A stretch of DNA of 64,000 nt, taken from contig NZ_JBGQOG010000007.1 in NCBI RefSeq assembly GCF_052113705.1, positions 124,001 to 188,000 on the forward strand, given 5' to 3'. Under the pieces are notes generated by a model, which saw only the letters and a list, made by a program, of their open reading frames with translations, was not told where the DNA came from and ran no database searches. Positions 32,637 through 42,104 of the stretch are shown here, piece after piece. The DNA is from JBGQOG01 sp052113705. GTDB lineage: Bacteria; Pseudomonadota; Alphaproteobacteria; Rhodobacterales; Rhodobacteraceae. How positions within the stretch are numbered: position 1 is the stretch's first letter; every line of letters begins with the position of its first letter. The position numbers and the translations under genes are program-made.

Positions 32637-34787
32637 CTAGCGCCCGGCCTTCACCTGCGCCCGGCGCAGTTGCAGCACCGGCTCGGTGTACCCCGAAGGC
32701 TGCACCCGCCCCATGAAGACCAGCTCCGAGGCCGCCTGAAACGCGAGGCCCGAAAACTCCGGCCCCATCGGGCGATAGGCCGGGTCGCCTGCGTTTTGCC
32801 GGTCGACCACAAGGGCCATCTTTTGCATCACATCCATCAGCTGCCCCTCCGAGATCAGCCCATGGTGCAGCCAGTTGGCCAAGGCCTGACTGGAGATGCG
32901 GCAGGTGGCACGGTCTTCCATCAAGCCCACATCATGGATGTCGGGCACTTTCGAGCAGCCCACCCCCTGATCGACCCAGCGCACCACATAGCCCAGAATC
33001 CCCTGCGCGTTATTGGCCACTTCCTCATTGATCTCTTCCGGGGAATATTGCCCCGCTGCGGCGACCGGCAGGGTCAGCAGATCATCGAGCCGCGCCGGAC
33101 GCCGGGCGGCCGCAATCTCGGCCTGACGGCGGACCACATCAATCTGGTGGTAATGCGTGGCATGCAGCGTCGCCGCCGTCGGGCTGGGCACCCAGGCACA
33201 ACTGGCCCCCGCCAGCGGATGCGCGCTTTTTTGCGCCAGCATCGCCGCCATCTGATCGGGGGCCGCCCACATGCCTTTGCCGATCTGCGCGCGTCCGGCC
33301 AGCCCGCAGGCCAGCCCGATATCGACGTTGCGATCCTCATAGGCGCTGATCCAGGGCATGTCCTTCATCGCTGCCTTGCGCAACATCGGCCCGGCCTCCA
33401 TCCCGGTGTGGATCTCATCGCCGGTGCGGTCCTGAAAGCCGGTGTTGATGAAGGCCACCCGGCCTTTGGCCGCGCGGATGCATTCCTTGAGATTGGCCGA
33501 GGTGCGCCGCTCTTCGTCCATGATGCCCAGTTTGACGGTGTTGGGGGGCAGACCCAGCACCGTCTCGACGCGGGTGAAGATCTCATCGGCAAAGGCCACC
33601 TCATCGGGCCCGTGCATCTTCGGTTTGACCACATAGATGGCGCCGGTGTCCGAGTTGCGCGGCGCGGTGGTCTTGCGCAGATCATGCAGCGCGGCCAGCG
33701 TGGTGATCATCGCATCCACCACCCCCTCGCCCGCCTCTTGCCCCTCGCGGTCGGTGACCATGCGGGTGGTCATCAGATGGCCGACATTGCGCACGAGCAT
33801 CAGCGCCCGGCCTTTCAGCCGCGCGGGCTGGCCATCCGGGGTCAGATAGTCCAGATCGTCGCTGAGGGCGCGGGTGAATGCCGCCCCATCCTTGCGCACC
33901 ACTTCCGTCAGATCACCGCGCATCAGACCCAGCCAGTTGCGGTAGGCCTGCACCTTGTCCTCGGCATCCACCGCCGCGACGCTGTCTTCGCAATCCATGA
34001 TCGTGGAGAGCGCGGATTCAAGGATCACATCGCTGATCCCCGCCGGATCCGCCGCACCCACCGGGGTTGCCGCGTCGATCACCAGCCGCAGGTGCAGCCC
34101 ATGCACGCGCAGGATCACCTCAAAAGGCGCGGTCCGGTGGCCCGCGAATTGCGCCGGATCGGCAAGCGAGAGCGGGCCGGAGGTGCCGGTTAGTTGCAGC
34201 GCCCCCTCCGTGACCGCCATCCCGGTGACATCGGCCCAGCGCGCGCCGCGCAGGGGCACAACCTTGTCCAGATGCGCCTTGGCATAGGCCACCACGCGGG
34301 CACCGCGCTCTGCATCATAGGCCCCGCCCTGCGGCAGATCGCCCAGCGCATCGGTGCCATAAAGCGCGTCATAAAGGCTTCCCCAGCGCGCATTCGCGGC
34401 ATTGAGGGCGTAGCGGGCGTTCAGGATCGGCACCACCAGCTGTGGCCCGGCAAGGCGCGCGATCTCGGGGTCGGTGCCGGTGGTTTCCACCGTGAAATCC
34501 GGCCCCTCGGGCAACAGATAGCCGATATCCGCCAAGAACGCGCGGTAGGCCGTCATGTCTTGCGGCGGGCCCGGTTGCGCGCGGTGCCAGCTGTCAATCT
34601 CGCATTGCATCGCCTCCCGCGTGGCCAGAAGCGCACGGTTCCTCGGCCCGGTCTCCTGCACCAGGGCCGCGAAACCGCTCCAGAAAGCTTCGCGGTTCAC
34701 ACCGCTGCCCGGCAGGGCCTCTTCCTCAATAAAACGGGCGAGCTGTGCGTCGACCCGCAGCCCGTTTCGTTCCATCCGCTCCGGCAT
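32637..34787 (-). CDS. glcB: Malate synthase G
   Basis: 716 residues, normal for isoform G (about 720). ATG 34787 has AGGAG 5-8 bases upstream. It condenses glyoxylate with acetyl-CoA to malate. Diagnostic segments include NSDTGAIYVVKPKMHGPDE, LGIMDEERRTSANLKECI, VAFINTGFQDRTGDEIHT and GMWAAPDQM; the catalytic Asp lies in the C-terminal third. Isocitrate lyase is not in the window, so glyoxylate could come from glycolate; a GlcD-like enzyme is encoded 15 kb away. The gene seems to stand alone, with 200 bases to the next one downstream. Confidence 0.97.
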   Translation of the reverse strand: MPERMERNGLRVDAQLARFIEEEALPGSGVNREAFWSGFAALVQETGPRNRALLATREAMQCEIDSWHRAQPGPPQDMTAYRAFLADIGYLLPEGPDFTVETTGTDPEIARLAGPQLVVPILNARYALNAANARWGSLYDALYGTDALGDLPQGGAYDAERGARVVAYAKAHLDKVVPLRGARWADVTGMAVTEGALQLTGTSGPLSLADPAQFAGHRTAPFEVILRVHGLHLRLVIDAATPVGAADPAGISDVILESALSTIMDCEDSVAAVDAEDKVQAYRNWLGLMRGDLTEVVRKDGAAFTRALSDDLDYLTPDGQPARLKGRALMLVRNVGHLMTTRMVTDREGQEAGEGVVDAMITTLAALHDLRKTTAPRNSDTGAIYVVKPKMHGPDEVAFADEIFTRVETVLGLPPNTVKLGIMDEERRTSANLKECIRAAKGRVAFINTGFQDRTGDEIHTGMEAGPMLRKAAMKDMPWISAYEDRNVDIGLACGLAGRAQIGKGMWAAPDQMAAMLAQKSAHPLAGASCAWVPSPTAATLHATHYHQIDVVRRQAEIAAARRPARLDDLLTLPVAAAGQYSPEEINEEVANNAQGILGYVVRWVDQGVGCSKVPDIHDVGLMEDRATCRISSQALANWLHHGLISEGQLMDVMQKMALVVDRQNAGDPAYRPMGPEFSGLAFQAASELVFMGRVQPSGYTEPVLQLRRAQVKAGR

Positions 34788-34978
34788 GATGTCTCCTCAT
34801 GTGCCGCCAAACCTGTCTGCCACCACACCCTGCCCGGCGCGCTGGCCCCCGTGGCCGCCTGCACAGCACCTTAGCACCGCGCGGCGGCGCCAGCATTCTT
34901 TGCTGGCCCTGTGTCGCGGGCATCGGCCAAAACCCCGCGCCTCTGCGCAAGAATTGGCCGCCGCCCAGAATCTATGCG

Positions 34979-35161
34979 CTAGCTTGCCGGATCCACCAGC
35001 ACCGTTGCCGCGGCATCCGCGGGCTCTTCGGTCTGCGGCGCGCGATAGACTTCGTTCAGCGCAACCATAGCGAGCATGATCAGCACTGCCAAAGCAATCG
35101 CAAATGTCCGCCACCACCGACGGTGGCGCGGTTGGGGCAGCCCCTGTTCTTTCGCGGTCAT
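34979..35161 (-). CDS. Small single-pass membrane protein, hypothetical
   Basis: 60 residues, ATG 35161 preceded by AAAGGA 7-8 bases upstream. A basic N-terminus (PRHRRWWR) is followed by one membrane helix (about 19-40, TFAIALAVLIMLAMVALNEV) and a short acidic outer part ending DPAS. The layout suggests a C-terminus in the periplasm. No family recognised. It is divergent from pepN. The good ribosome site and sensible membrane topology support a real gene despite the small size. Confidence 0.6.
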   Translation of the reverse strand: MTAKEQGLPQPRHRRWWRTFAIALAVLIMLAMVALNEVYRAPQTEEPADAAATVLVDPAS

Positions 35162-35294
35162 CGTGCATCCTTTCCCGCTGGCGCCGGTCGTCTGGCGCGG
35201 GTTGAACCTGGCCTCAAGCAGGCCTAACGTCTGAGCCAGACAAAGGTTTCCCCCGCGAAGCGCCGATCTTCGCGCCCGAGCAGAAAGACGCCCA

Positions 35295-37919
35295 GTGACA
35301 GATCCCGTGACAGATCCCGCTCCCGCGACCCTCGCCCCCGAGCCGCTCCCCCCCGAGACCCCGGCCGCCGCCCCGATCCTGCTGGCGGCCTACACGCCCT
35401 ATCCGTTCCGGCTGGATCAGGTCAGCCTGCGGTTTCAGCTCGATCCGGAGGCCACCCGCGTTCACACCCGGCTGGCAGTGACCCCGCTGACCCCCGGCGC
35501 CGGGATGCATCTGGACGGCGAAGCGCTGAAACTGATCGCGCTGCGGCTTGACGGCGTGGCGCTGAGCCCGGCCGATTACCGGCTGACCGAGACCGGACTG
35601 ACCCTGCATGCCGCCGCCCTGCCCGAAGGCCCCTTCGTGCTGGAAACCGAAGTCGAGATCGCCCCGGCGGCCAATACCGCGCTGGAGGGGCTTTATATGT
35701 CAAACGGCATGTATTGCACCCAATGCGAGGCAGAGGGATTCCGCAAGATCACCTATTACCCCGACCGTCCTGATGTGATGGCGCGCTTTGAGGTGCGCAT
35801 CGAAGGGCCGCAGCCGGTGCTCTTGTCCAACGGCAACCCCACGGCCTCGGGCGCGGGTTGGGCGGAATGGTCGGATCCCTGGCCGAAACCGGCCTATCTC
35901 TTCGCGCTCGTGGCGGGGGATCTGCGCGCCTATCCGGGCCAGTTCACCACCGCATCAGGCCGCGAGGTGGCGTTGAACATCTGGGTGAGGCCGGGCGATG
36001 AGCCGCGCTGCGCCTTTGCGATGGGGGCGCTGCAACGCTCGATGGCCTGGGATGAGCGTGCCTATGGCCGCGAGTATGACTTGGACATTTTCAACATTGT
36101 CGCCGTGGATGACTTCAATATGGGCGCGATGGAGAACAAGGGGTTGAACATTTTCAACTCCAAATGGGTATTGGCCAGCGCCGACACCGCCACCGATTTC
36201 GACTTTGAACGGATCGAAGGCATCATCGCGCATGAATATTTCCACAACTGGACCGGCAACCGCATCACCTGCCGCGACTGGTTCCAGCTCTGTCTGAAAG
36301 AGGGTCTGACCGTCTACCGCGACCAGCAATTCACCGCCGAGATGCGCTCGGCCCCGGTGAAGCGGATCGAGGATGTGATGACGCTCCGCGCCCGTCAGTT
36401 CCGCGAGGATCAGGGGCCGCTGGCGCATGCCGTCCGCCCCGACAGCTATGTCGAGATCAACAATTTCTACACCGCCACCGTCTACGAAAAAGGCGCGGAA
36501 ATCATCGGCATGCTGAAGCTGCTGGTGGGCGATGACCTCTACCGCAAGGCGCTGGACCTTTATTTCGAGCGGCATGACGGCGAGGCGGCGACGATCGAGG
36601 ATTGGCTGAAGGTGTTCGAGGATGCCACCGGCCGTGATCTGGCACAATTCAAACGCTGGTACACCGATGCGGGCACGCCGCGTCTGACGGTGGAAGAGGC
36701 CTATGAGGCGGGCACTTACAGCCTGACCTTCACGCAATCCACGCCGCCGACCCCCGGCCAGACCGAAAAGCCCGCGCGGGTGATCCCGATTGCCATGGGC
36801 CTGTTGTCGCCGAATGGTGATGAGGTGCTGCCGACGCAGGTGCTCGAGATGACCGAAGCGCAGCAACGCTTTGATTTCCCGGGCCTCGCCAGCCGTCCGA
36901 TCCCCTCGCTGCTGCGCGGCTTTTCGGCCCCGGTGGTGCTGGAGCGCCCCAGCACCGCCGCCGAACGCGCCTTTCTCCTCGCGCATGACACCGATCCCTT
37001 CACCCGCTGGGAGGCGGGGCGGCAGCTGGCGCGGAGCGCGCTGATGGCAATGGTGGGCGGCGCCGATCCCGAGGCCGAGCATCTGGCGGCAATCGGGCGG
37101 CTTTTGGCGGATGAGAGCCTTGATCCCGCCTTCCGCGCGCTCTGTCTGCGGCTGCCGGGTGAGGAAGAGATCGCGCAGGCCCTGTTTGAGGCCGGGCAAA
37201 CCCCGGACCCTGACGCCATCCACGGCGCGCGCGGGCGGCTGTTGCGGGCGATGGCGGGGGCGCATGAAGAGGTGCTGATGGCCACCTATACCGCGATGGC
37301 GGTGCCGGGAGACTATCTGCCGGACGCCGCATCCGCCGGGAAACGCGCGCTGCGGCTGGCGGCGCTGGTGCTGCTCACCCGGCTTGATGCGGGCGCGCGG
37401 GCGCAAAAACTGTTCGATGCGGCGGATAACATGACGGAATCCCTCGGGGCGTTGGCCTGTCTGGTCGAGGCGGGCGCCGCCGAGACGGCGCTCGCGGCGT
37501 TTAAAAACCGTTGGCAGCATGACCGGCTGGTGATGGACAAATGGTTCACCGTACAGCTGGCCTCTGCCGCACCCTATGCCGCCGCCAAACGCGCCGAGGC
37601 TTTGGCCGCCCTGCCCGAGTTCGACTGGAAAAACCCCAATCGTTTCCGTGCTTTGATGGGCGGGCTCTCGGGCAACCACGCAGGGTTCCACCACCGCTCT
37701 GGTGCGGGCTACCGCTTTTACGCCGATTGGCTGATCAAGATGGACGCGCATAACCCGCAGACGGCGGCGCGGATGAGCACGGTGTTTGAAACATGGCAGC
37801 GCTATGATCCGGCGCGTCAGGCGCTGGCGCAGGCGGAACTCGCCCGCATCCGCGCGGTGCCGGGCCTCAGCCGCGACATGGGCGAGATGGTCGACCGGCT
37901 GGCCAAACCCCGCGCCTGA
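35295..37919 (+). CDS. pepN: Aminopeptidase N (M1 family)
   Basis: 874 residues, matching proteobacterial PepN (about 870). Zinc ligands are seen in HEYFH (His313, His317) and Glu336, with catalytic Glu314; GAMENKGLNIFNS is the exopeptidase motif that binds the free N-terminus. The C-terminal helical domain (about 550-874) is the DUF3458 region. It removes N-terminal residues from peptides in the cytoplasm. The start is a GTG at 35295; the sequence GTGACAGATCCC is directly repeated, so GTG 35307 is an equal alternative, and neither has a strong ribosome site. A bidirectional terminator follows. Confidence 0.96.
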   Translation: MTDPVTDPAPATLAPEPLPPETPAAAPILLAAYTPYPFRLDQVSLRFQLDPEATRVHTRLAVTPLTPGAGMHLDGEALKLIALRLDGVALSPADYRLTETGLTLHAAALPEGPFVLETEVEIAPAANTALEGLYMSNGMYCTQCEAEGFRKITYYPDRPDVMARFEVRIEGPQPVLLSNGNPTASGAGWAEWSDPWPKPAYLFALVAGDLRAYPGQFTTASGREVALNIWVRPGDEPRCAFAMGALQRSMAWDERAYGREYDLDIFNIVAVDDFNMGAMENKGLNIFNSKWVLASADTATDFDFERIEGIIAHEYFHNWTGNRITCRDWFQLCLKEGLTVYRDQQFTAEMRSAPVKRIEDVMTLRARQFREDQGPLAHAVRPDSYVEINNFYTATVYEKGAEIIGMLKLLVGDDLYRKALDLYFERHDGEAATIEDWLKVFEDATGRDLAQFKRWYTDAGTPRLTVEEAYEAGTYSLTFTQSTPPTPGQTEKPARVIPIAMGLLSPNGDEVLPTQVLEMTEAQQRFDFPGLASRPIPSLLRGFSAPVVLERPSTAAERAFLLAHDTDPFTRWEAGRQLARSALMAMVGGADPEAEHLAAIGRLLADESLDPAFRALCLRLPGEEEIAQALFEAGQTPDPDAIHGARGRLLRAMAGAHEEVLMATYTAMAVPGDYLPDAASAGKRALRLAALVLLTRLDAGARAQKLFDAADNMTESLGALACLVEAGAAETALAAFKNRWQHDRLVMDKWFTVQLASAAPYAAAKRAEALAALPEFDWKNPNRFRALMGGLSGNHAGFHHRSGAGYRFYADWLIKMDAHNPQTAARMSTVFETWQRYDPARQALAQAELARIRAVPGLSRDMGEMVDRLAKPRA

Positions 37920-37937
37920 CCGCCGGGCGTCAATGCA

Positions 37938-37968
37938 AAACGCCGGCCTCCTCACGGGGCCGGCGTTT
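37938..37968. terminator. Bidirectional terminator between pepN and the transglycosylase gene
   Basis: AAACGCCGGCC (37938-37948) and GGCCGGCGTTT (37958-37968) form a perfect 11-bp stem with a 9-base loop. It ends in A and T runs on both sides and lies between convergent stops at 37919 and 37989, so it serves both genes. Confidence 0.85.
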
Positions 37969-37988
37969 CCAATCGGGGGTCACCAGGG

Positions 37989-38603
37989 TCAGCGCGAGGC
38001 GGTTTTCACCGCGCAATAGGGCTGCGCCGAAGTCCAGGCCGCAATCGCATTGCGCTTGGCGGCATCGCGCATCGGCATCCAGTCGCGCGCGACACCCGCC
38101 CAGCGCCCGGCATCATCCTGCACCACGGCCCCGTCCCGCTCGACCTGCACGGCGGCAATTTTCACCGCGCATTGCAGGTTCGACGCGCCATCGCGCAGGC
38201 CCGAGGCGGTCTGCGCATCGCAATCATAATAGTCGGCGGTTTTCGGGGCGATCTGCATCAGCCCCTGCCAGCGGCCCCCGCCCCCCTGCGCCGCGGGGTT
38301 CCAGCCGCTTTCATATTTCGCCAGCGCCGAGAGCAGCCCGGCCCAGAAGGCCGCGCGCTCCGGCTCAGTGGCTTCCGCATAATGCGGGCAGAAGCGGCTG
38401 ATATCGTCGGGTTCGGTTTGCAACAAAACCGCCCCCTCATCGCGCAGGGCGGCCAATGTGGCCCGGGTCCAGTCGTTGCCCTCAGCGCGGTGGTCCCAGC
38501 CCATGGCCGGCAGAAGCATCATCTGATCGTCGGCGGGAAGGGGGGCGGTGCAGGCAGCACCGGTCAAAACCAATCCCAACACAGCGATCATACCGAGTTT
38601 CAT
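37989..38603 (-). CDS. Lytic transglycosylase-like lipoprotein (SLT domain)
   Basis: 204 residues from ATG 38603, AAGG about 8 bases upstream; a longer frame to 38648 would bury the signal peptide. Residues 1-18 are a lipoprotein signal (MKLGMIAVLGLVLTGAAC) with Cys18 as the likely lipidated residue, although Gly at -3 is not ideal. Residues 70-190 hold a transglycosylase SLT fold with catalytic Glu in ALAKYESGWNP and the GLMQIAPKTADYY motif. It should cleave peptidoglycan strands in the periplasm. Convergent with pepN. Gene family known in Rhodobacterales; precise role unknown. Confidence 0.82.
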   Translation of the reverse strand: MKLGMIAVLGLVLTGAACTAPLPADDQMMLLPAMGWDHRAEGNDWTRATLAALRDEGAVLLQTEPDDISRFCPHYAEATEPERAAFWAGLLSALAKYESGWNPAAQGGGGRWQGLMQIAPKTADYYDCDAQTASGLRDGASNLQCAVKIAAVQVERDGAVVQDDAGRWAGVARDWMPMRDAAKRNAIAAWTSAQPYCAVKTASR

Positions 38604-38965
38604 ACCATTGCCTTGCGCTGCCCCGAACTGCGGCGAACATTGCCGCAAGGGCAGGTTCCGGCAAGCCGTTTGGCCAGACCTCCACCGCCGTCGGCAGATT
38701 CCCGCCGTAACGCACAGATGTCGCGCGCCTTTCCGCCCAATCGCACAGAGATCACGGAACTCCCGCGCCAGATTCGACTCGCGCCGCAGGCTTTCTCAAC
38801 CCTTCCGCCCGCCCGGCCGGGCCGCAGGCCAGTGCCGCCAGCCGCGAATCCCCCCGCCTGCCCCAGCGATTCCCCGCATCGAATCGCCGCCGAGATCGTG
38901 CCCAACCCTTGCCCCGACCCCGCCGCTGCCTTAGAAGGCGTCAGCCTTTGAGAGGACCGGACCCC
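38604..38965. other. Divergent intergenic region before gatB, nothing further seen
   Basis: 362 bases holding the promoters of the transglycosylase gene and gatB. TTGCCG and CGGCAA around 38639-38664 form a weak dyad, and a small GCCTT/AAGGC hairpin lies at about 38929-38940, close to gatB. No gene, RNA gene or strong regulatory motif was recognised. Confidence 0.4.
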
Positions 38966-40477
38966 ATGCTTGATCTCACCTACCGCGCCCCCGAACCGAA
39001 AGTCATCGCCGGAGCCAAATCCGATTGGGAGCTGGTGATCGGGCTTGAGGTGCATGCGCAGGTCAGCTCGAACGCCAAGCTGTTCTCGGGTGCCTCGACC
39101 ACCTTTGGTGCCGAGCCGAACTCGAACGTGGCCTTCGTGGATGCGGCAATGCCGGGCATGTTGCCGGTGATCAATGAATTCTGCGTCGAACAGGCGGTGC
39201 GCACGGGTCTTGGGCTGAAGGCCGAGATCAACCTGCGCTCGGCCTTTGACCGCAAGAACTATTTCTACCCCGACCTGCCGCAGGGCTATCAGATCAGCCA
39301 GCTCTACCATCCGATTGTCGGTGAGGGCGAAATCATCGTCGACATGGCCCCCGGCGTCGCGCGCAAGGTGCGGGTGGAGCGGATCCACCTTGAGCAGGAT
39401 GCGGGCAAATCCATTCATGACATGGACCCGAACATGTCCTTCGTCGACCTCAACCGCACAGGTGTGGCGCTGATGGAGATTGTCAGCCGCCCCGATATCC
39501 GCGGCCCCGAGGAAGCGGCGGCCTATGTGGTCAAGCTGCGCCAGATCCTGCGCTATCTCGGCACCTGCGACGGCAATATGCAAAACGGCAACCTGCGCTG
39601 CGACGTCAACGTCTCGGTCTGCAAGCCGGGTGCCTATGAGAAGTTCCAGGAGACGGGCGATTTCGGCCATCTGGGCACGCGCTGCGAGATCAAGAACATG
39701 AACTCCATGCGCTTCATCCAGCAGGCGATTGACTATGAGGCCCGCCGCCAGATCGCCATCATCGAGGATGGCGGCGTGGTGGTGCAGGAAACCCGGCTCT
39801 ATGATCCCGACAAAGGCGAAACCCGCTCGATGCGCTCGAAGGAAGAGGCGCATGATTACCGCTACTTCCCCTGCCCCGACCTGTTGCCGCTGGAGATCGA
39901 GCAGGCCTGGGTCGATGACATCGCGGCGAATATGCCCGAGCTGCCCGATGCCAAAAAGGCGCGGTTCGTGCTGGAATTCGGCCTGTCGGAATATGACGCC
40001 AGCGTGCTGACCGCCGAGGCCGAGAACGCCGCCTATTTCGAAAAGGTCGCCGAGGGCAATGACGGCAAGCTGGCCGCCAACTGGGTGATCAATGAGCTGT
40101 TCGGCCGCCTGAAAAAGGAAAGCACCGAGATCACCGACAGCCCGGTCTCGCCCGAGCAGCTGGGGGCCATCGTCGGCCTGATCAAAAAGGGCGATATTTC
40201 GGGCAAGATCGCCAAGGATCTGTTCGAGATCGTCTATACCGAAGGCGGCGACCCGGTGCAGATTGTCGAGGCGCGCGGCATGAAACAGGTGACCGATACC
40301 GGCGCGATCGAGGCGATTGTCGATGAGATCATCGCCGCCAACCCCGATCAGGTGGAAAAGGCCAAGGCCAATCCGAAACTGGCGGGCTGGTTCACCGGGC
40401 AGGTGATCAAGGCCTCGGGCGGCAAGGCGAACCCGGCGGCGGTCACCGCCCTCGTCACCGCCAAACTCGGCCTCTGA
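38966..40477 (+). CDS. gatB: Asp-tRNA(Asn)/Glu-tRNA(Gln) amidotransferase subunit B
   Basis: 503 residues from ATG 38966, AGAGGA 9 bases upstream. GatB binds the mischarged tRNA and activates the side chain in the GatCAB complex. The start region VIGLEVHAQVSSNAKLFSG and the downstream DKARVCxP-like and GDFGHLGTRCEIKNMNS segments are family signatures; residues 295-420 are the cradle helical domain and the end (about 430-503) is the YqeY-like tail domain that reads the tRNA. gatA and gatC are not in the window. A longer in-frame start is possible but lies in low-complexity sequence. Confidence 0.96.
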   Translation: MLDLTYRAPEPKVIAGAKSDWELVIGLEVHAQVSSNAKLFSGASTTFGAEPNSNVAFVDAAMPGMLPVINEFCVEQAVRTGLGLKAEINLRSAFDRKNYFYPDLPQGYQISQLYHPIVGEGEIIVDMAPGVARKVRVERIHLEQDAGKSIHDMDPNMSFVDLNRTGVALMEIVSRPDIRGPEEAAAYVVKLRQILRYLGTCDGNMQNGNLRCDVNVSVCKPGAYEKFQETGDFGHLGTRCEIKNMNSMRFIQQAIDYEARRQIAIIEDGGVVVQETRLYDPDKGETRSMRSKEEAHDYRYFPCPDLLPLEIEQAWVDDIAANMPELPDAKKARFVLEFGLSEYDASVLTAEAENAAYFEKVAEGNDGKLAANWVINELFGRLKKESTEITDSPVSPEQLGAIVGLIKKGDISGKIAKDLFEIVYTEGGDPVQIVEARGMKQVTDTGAIEAIVDEIIAANPDQVEKAKANPKLAGWFTGQVIKASGGKANPAAVTALVTAKLGL

Positions 40478-40576
40478 GCGGGAAGCGGCGCGTTCACGGC
40501 GAAGTCAGGGGCACCCCCGTGACTTTGCCGTGCCGTCAGACTATGGTGCGTACCGATTTCTGGAGCAGAGGCCCCC

Positions 40577-41035
40577 ATGCAACATTATGAATACCGGGTG
40601 GTGCCCGCCCCCTCGCGCGGCGAGAAAGCCAAGGGCTTGAAGACCGGCGCCGAGCGCTATGCCCATGCGTTGAGCCAGCTGATGAATGAGCTGGCGCAGG
40701 ACGGCTGGGAATATCTGCGCGCCGATACGCTGCCCTCGGAAGAGCGCAGCGGGCTGACCTCGAAAACCACGGTCTACCACAATCTCCTGGTCTTCCGCCG
40801 CCCGACGGCCGCCGCGCTGGCCCCTGCCATGGCTCTGGAAGTGGCCGCGGCGCGCGAGCAGGTTGTGGGGACCGCCCCCGCGGCCAGTGCCCCGAAACTG
40901 GTGGCGGTTTCAGAACCCGGCGAACCGGGCCGCAAAATGCTGGCCACCGAGGCCCCCGAGGGCCGCGCACCGCGGCTGGGCGCGGCAACGACCGGGACGC
41001 AATCCATCGGTGCGCCCCACGACGACGAAGACTGA
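40577..41035 (+). CDS. DUF4177 family protein
   Basis: 152 residues; AGAGG precedes ATG 40577. Residues 1-75 contain the DUF4177 core: a Tyr-rich first strand (MQHYEYRVVPAP) and QDGWEYLRADTLP, then TTVYHNLLVFRRP. The remaining 75 residues are an Ala/Pro-rich linker with no clear fold. Function unknown; homologues are small cytoplasmic proteins. It follows gatB by 100 bases in the same direction. Confidence 0.8.
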   Translation: MQHYEYRVVPAPSRGEKAKGLKTGAERYAHALSQLMNELAQDGWEYLRADTLPSEERSGLTSKTTVYHNLLVFRRPTAAALAPAMALEVAAAREQVVGTAPAASAPKLVAVSEPGEPGRKMLATEAPEGRAPRLGAATTGTQSIGAPHDDED

Positions 41036-41287
41036 GCCTGTGCGCATCATCTGACCCCGGTCACAAAGACAGCCGCCACCCCTGCCGGGGCAGGCGGTGT
41101 CGGGAACCAAATCACAGGCGCAATCCGCGGCGGACACCGGTCCGCCCGGGGCGCGCCGCTCACCGGTTTCCCGCAGGCGCGCGGGAAATCTGCCCGCCCC
41201 CCCTTCCGTTCGGGGCAAAAAGCCCTAAACTGCACCGCCCCCGAGTCAGATCCCTGCGCTCGGCCGGCAGGATTCAAGAGAGAACTC

Positions 41288-41917
41288 ATGAGCAAAGGCG
41301 ACCCCTTCGGTTTTGACATTTCCGCCGCTTCTGACAAGAAGCGCCGCCAAAAAGGCAAGCGGGGCATGTCGGGTGCTTTCGAGACCTCGACCCGCGCATG
41401 CGACCACCAAGGCTGCGAGGAGCCCGGGCAATACCGGGCCCCGAAATCCCCCAAAGTGCTCGATGATTACTTCTGGTTCTGCAAGGACCATGTGCGCGAA
41501 TACAACCTGAACTGGAACTACTTCCAGGGTCAGTCGGAGGAGGAGTTTCAGGCCTTCCTCGACAATGCCACCGTCTGGGAGCGGCCCACCAAGCCCTTCA
41601 ACCGCGCCAATGACGAAAGCCGGGCCTGGGCGCGGCATGGCGTGGCGGATCCGATGGAGATTCTGGGTCAGAACGCGACGCAAAACCCCGGCCGTCAGAC
41701 GGCCGGGCGCAAGCTGCCGCCCACCGAGCGGCGGGCCCTGGATATTCTGGATGCGCGCGACACGATGTCAAAGCCGGAAATCCGCAAGCAATACAAAGCG
41801 CTGATCAAGGTTCTGCACCCCGATATGAACGGCGGCGACCGTGGGCATGAGGAACAGCTGCAAGAGGTGGTCTGGGCCTGGGATCAGATCAAGGACAGCC
41901 GCAGCTTCCGCGATTGA
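41288..41917 (+). CDS. J-domain protein with C-terminal J domain and possible zinc site
   Basis: 209 residues from ATG 41288. The J domain is at the C-terminus (about 147-209), with HPD at residues 177-179 (VLHPDMNGGD), unlike DnaJ where it is N-terminal. The N-terminal half has Cys38, Cys43, Cys65 and His68 in a C-x4-C ... C-x2-H arrangement that could bind zinc. J proteins stimulate Hsp70 ATPase, and the extra part presumably picks the client. In Rhodobacterales such a gene is usually found just before cobS and cobT, as here (with a DUF808 gene between on the other strand). A link to cobaltochelatase maturation is speculative. Confidence 0.88.
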   Translation: MSKGDPFGFDISAASDKKRRQKGKRGMSGAFETSTRACDHQGCEEPGQYRAPKSPKVLDDYFWFCKDHVREYNLNWNYFQGQSEEEFQAFLDNATVWERPTKPFNRANDESRAWARHGVADPMEILGQNATQNPGRQTAGRKLPPTERRALDILDARDTMSKPEIRKQYKALIKVLHPDMNGGDRGHEEQLQEVVWAWDQIKDSRSFRD

Positions 41918-41955
41918 AGCGGGGGTGCGCCGGGGTGCTGAGCTCGCGGTGTTGA

Positions 41956-41977
41956 CCCCGGGGTGCTCACCCCGGGG
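41956..41977. repeat. 22-base GC palindrome, possible REP-like intergenic element
   Basis: CCCCGGGGTG (41956-41965) and CACCCCGGGG (41968-41977) are perfect inverted arms separated by CT. Just after it, GCCTCCGGCGGGGATATTTAA (42003 region) resembles sequences that recur between genes in Rhodobacterales genomes. I recall this only as a general impression, so the repeat label is tentative. Confidence 0.4.
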
Positions 41978-42031
41978 ATTTGCGCGGGCGGTGACTGCGG
42001 ATGCCTCCGGCGGGGATATTTAAGATCAGGC

Positions 42032-42067
42032 AAAGGGGAAGGGCATCTGCTCTTCCCCTTTCGTTTT
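42032..42067. terminator. Terminator between the J-domain gene and the DUF808 gene
   Basis: AAAGGGGAAG (42032-42041) and CTTCCCCTTT (42052-42061) form a perfect 10-bp stem with a 10-base loop, followed on the plus strand by CGTTTTC. The A run on the other side allows use from the minus strand too. It lies between convergent genes ending at 41917 and 42105. Confidence 0.8.
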
Positions 42068-42104
42068 CAAGGCCATGCGGGTGCGCGAAGCCGAAGCGAT
42101 GCTG

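Noticed and set aside
34797..35168. 123-codon minus-strand frame overlapping the small membrane protein
   Set aside because: It is Arg/Gly/Ala-rich with no domain, while the overlapping 60-codon frame has a ribosome site and a sensible membrane helix.
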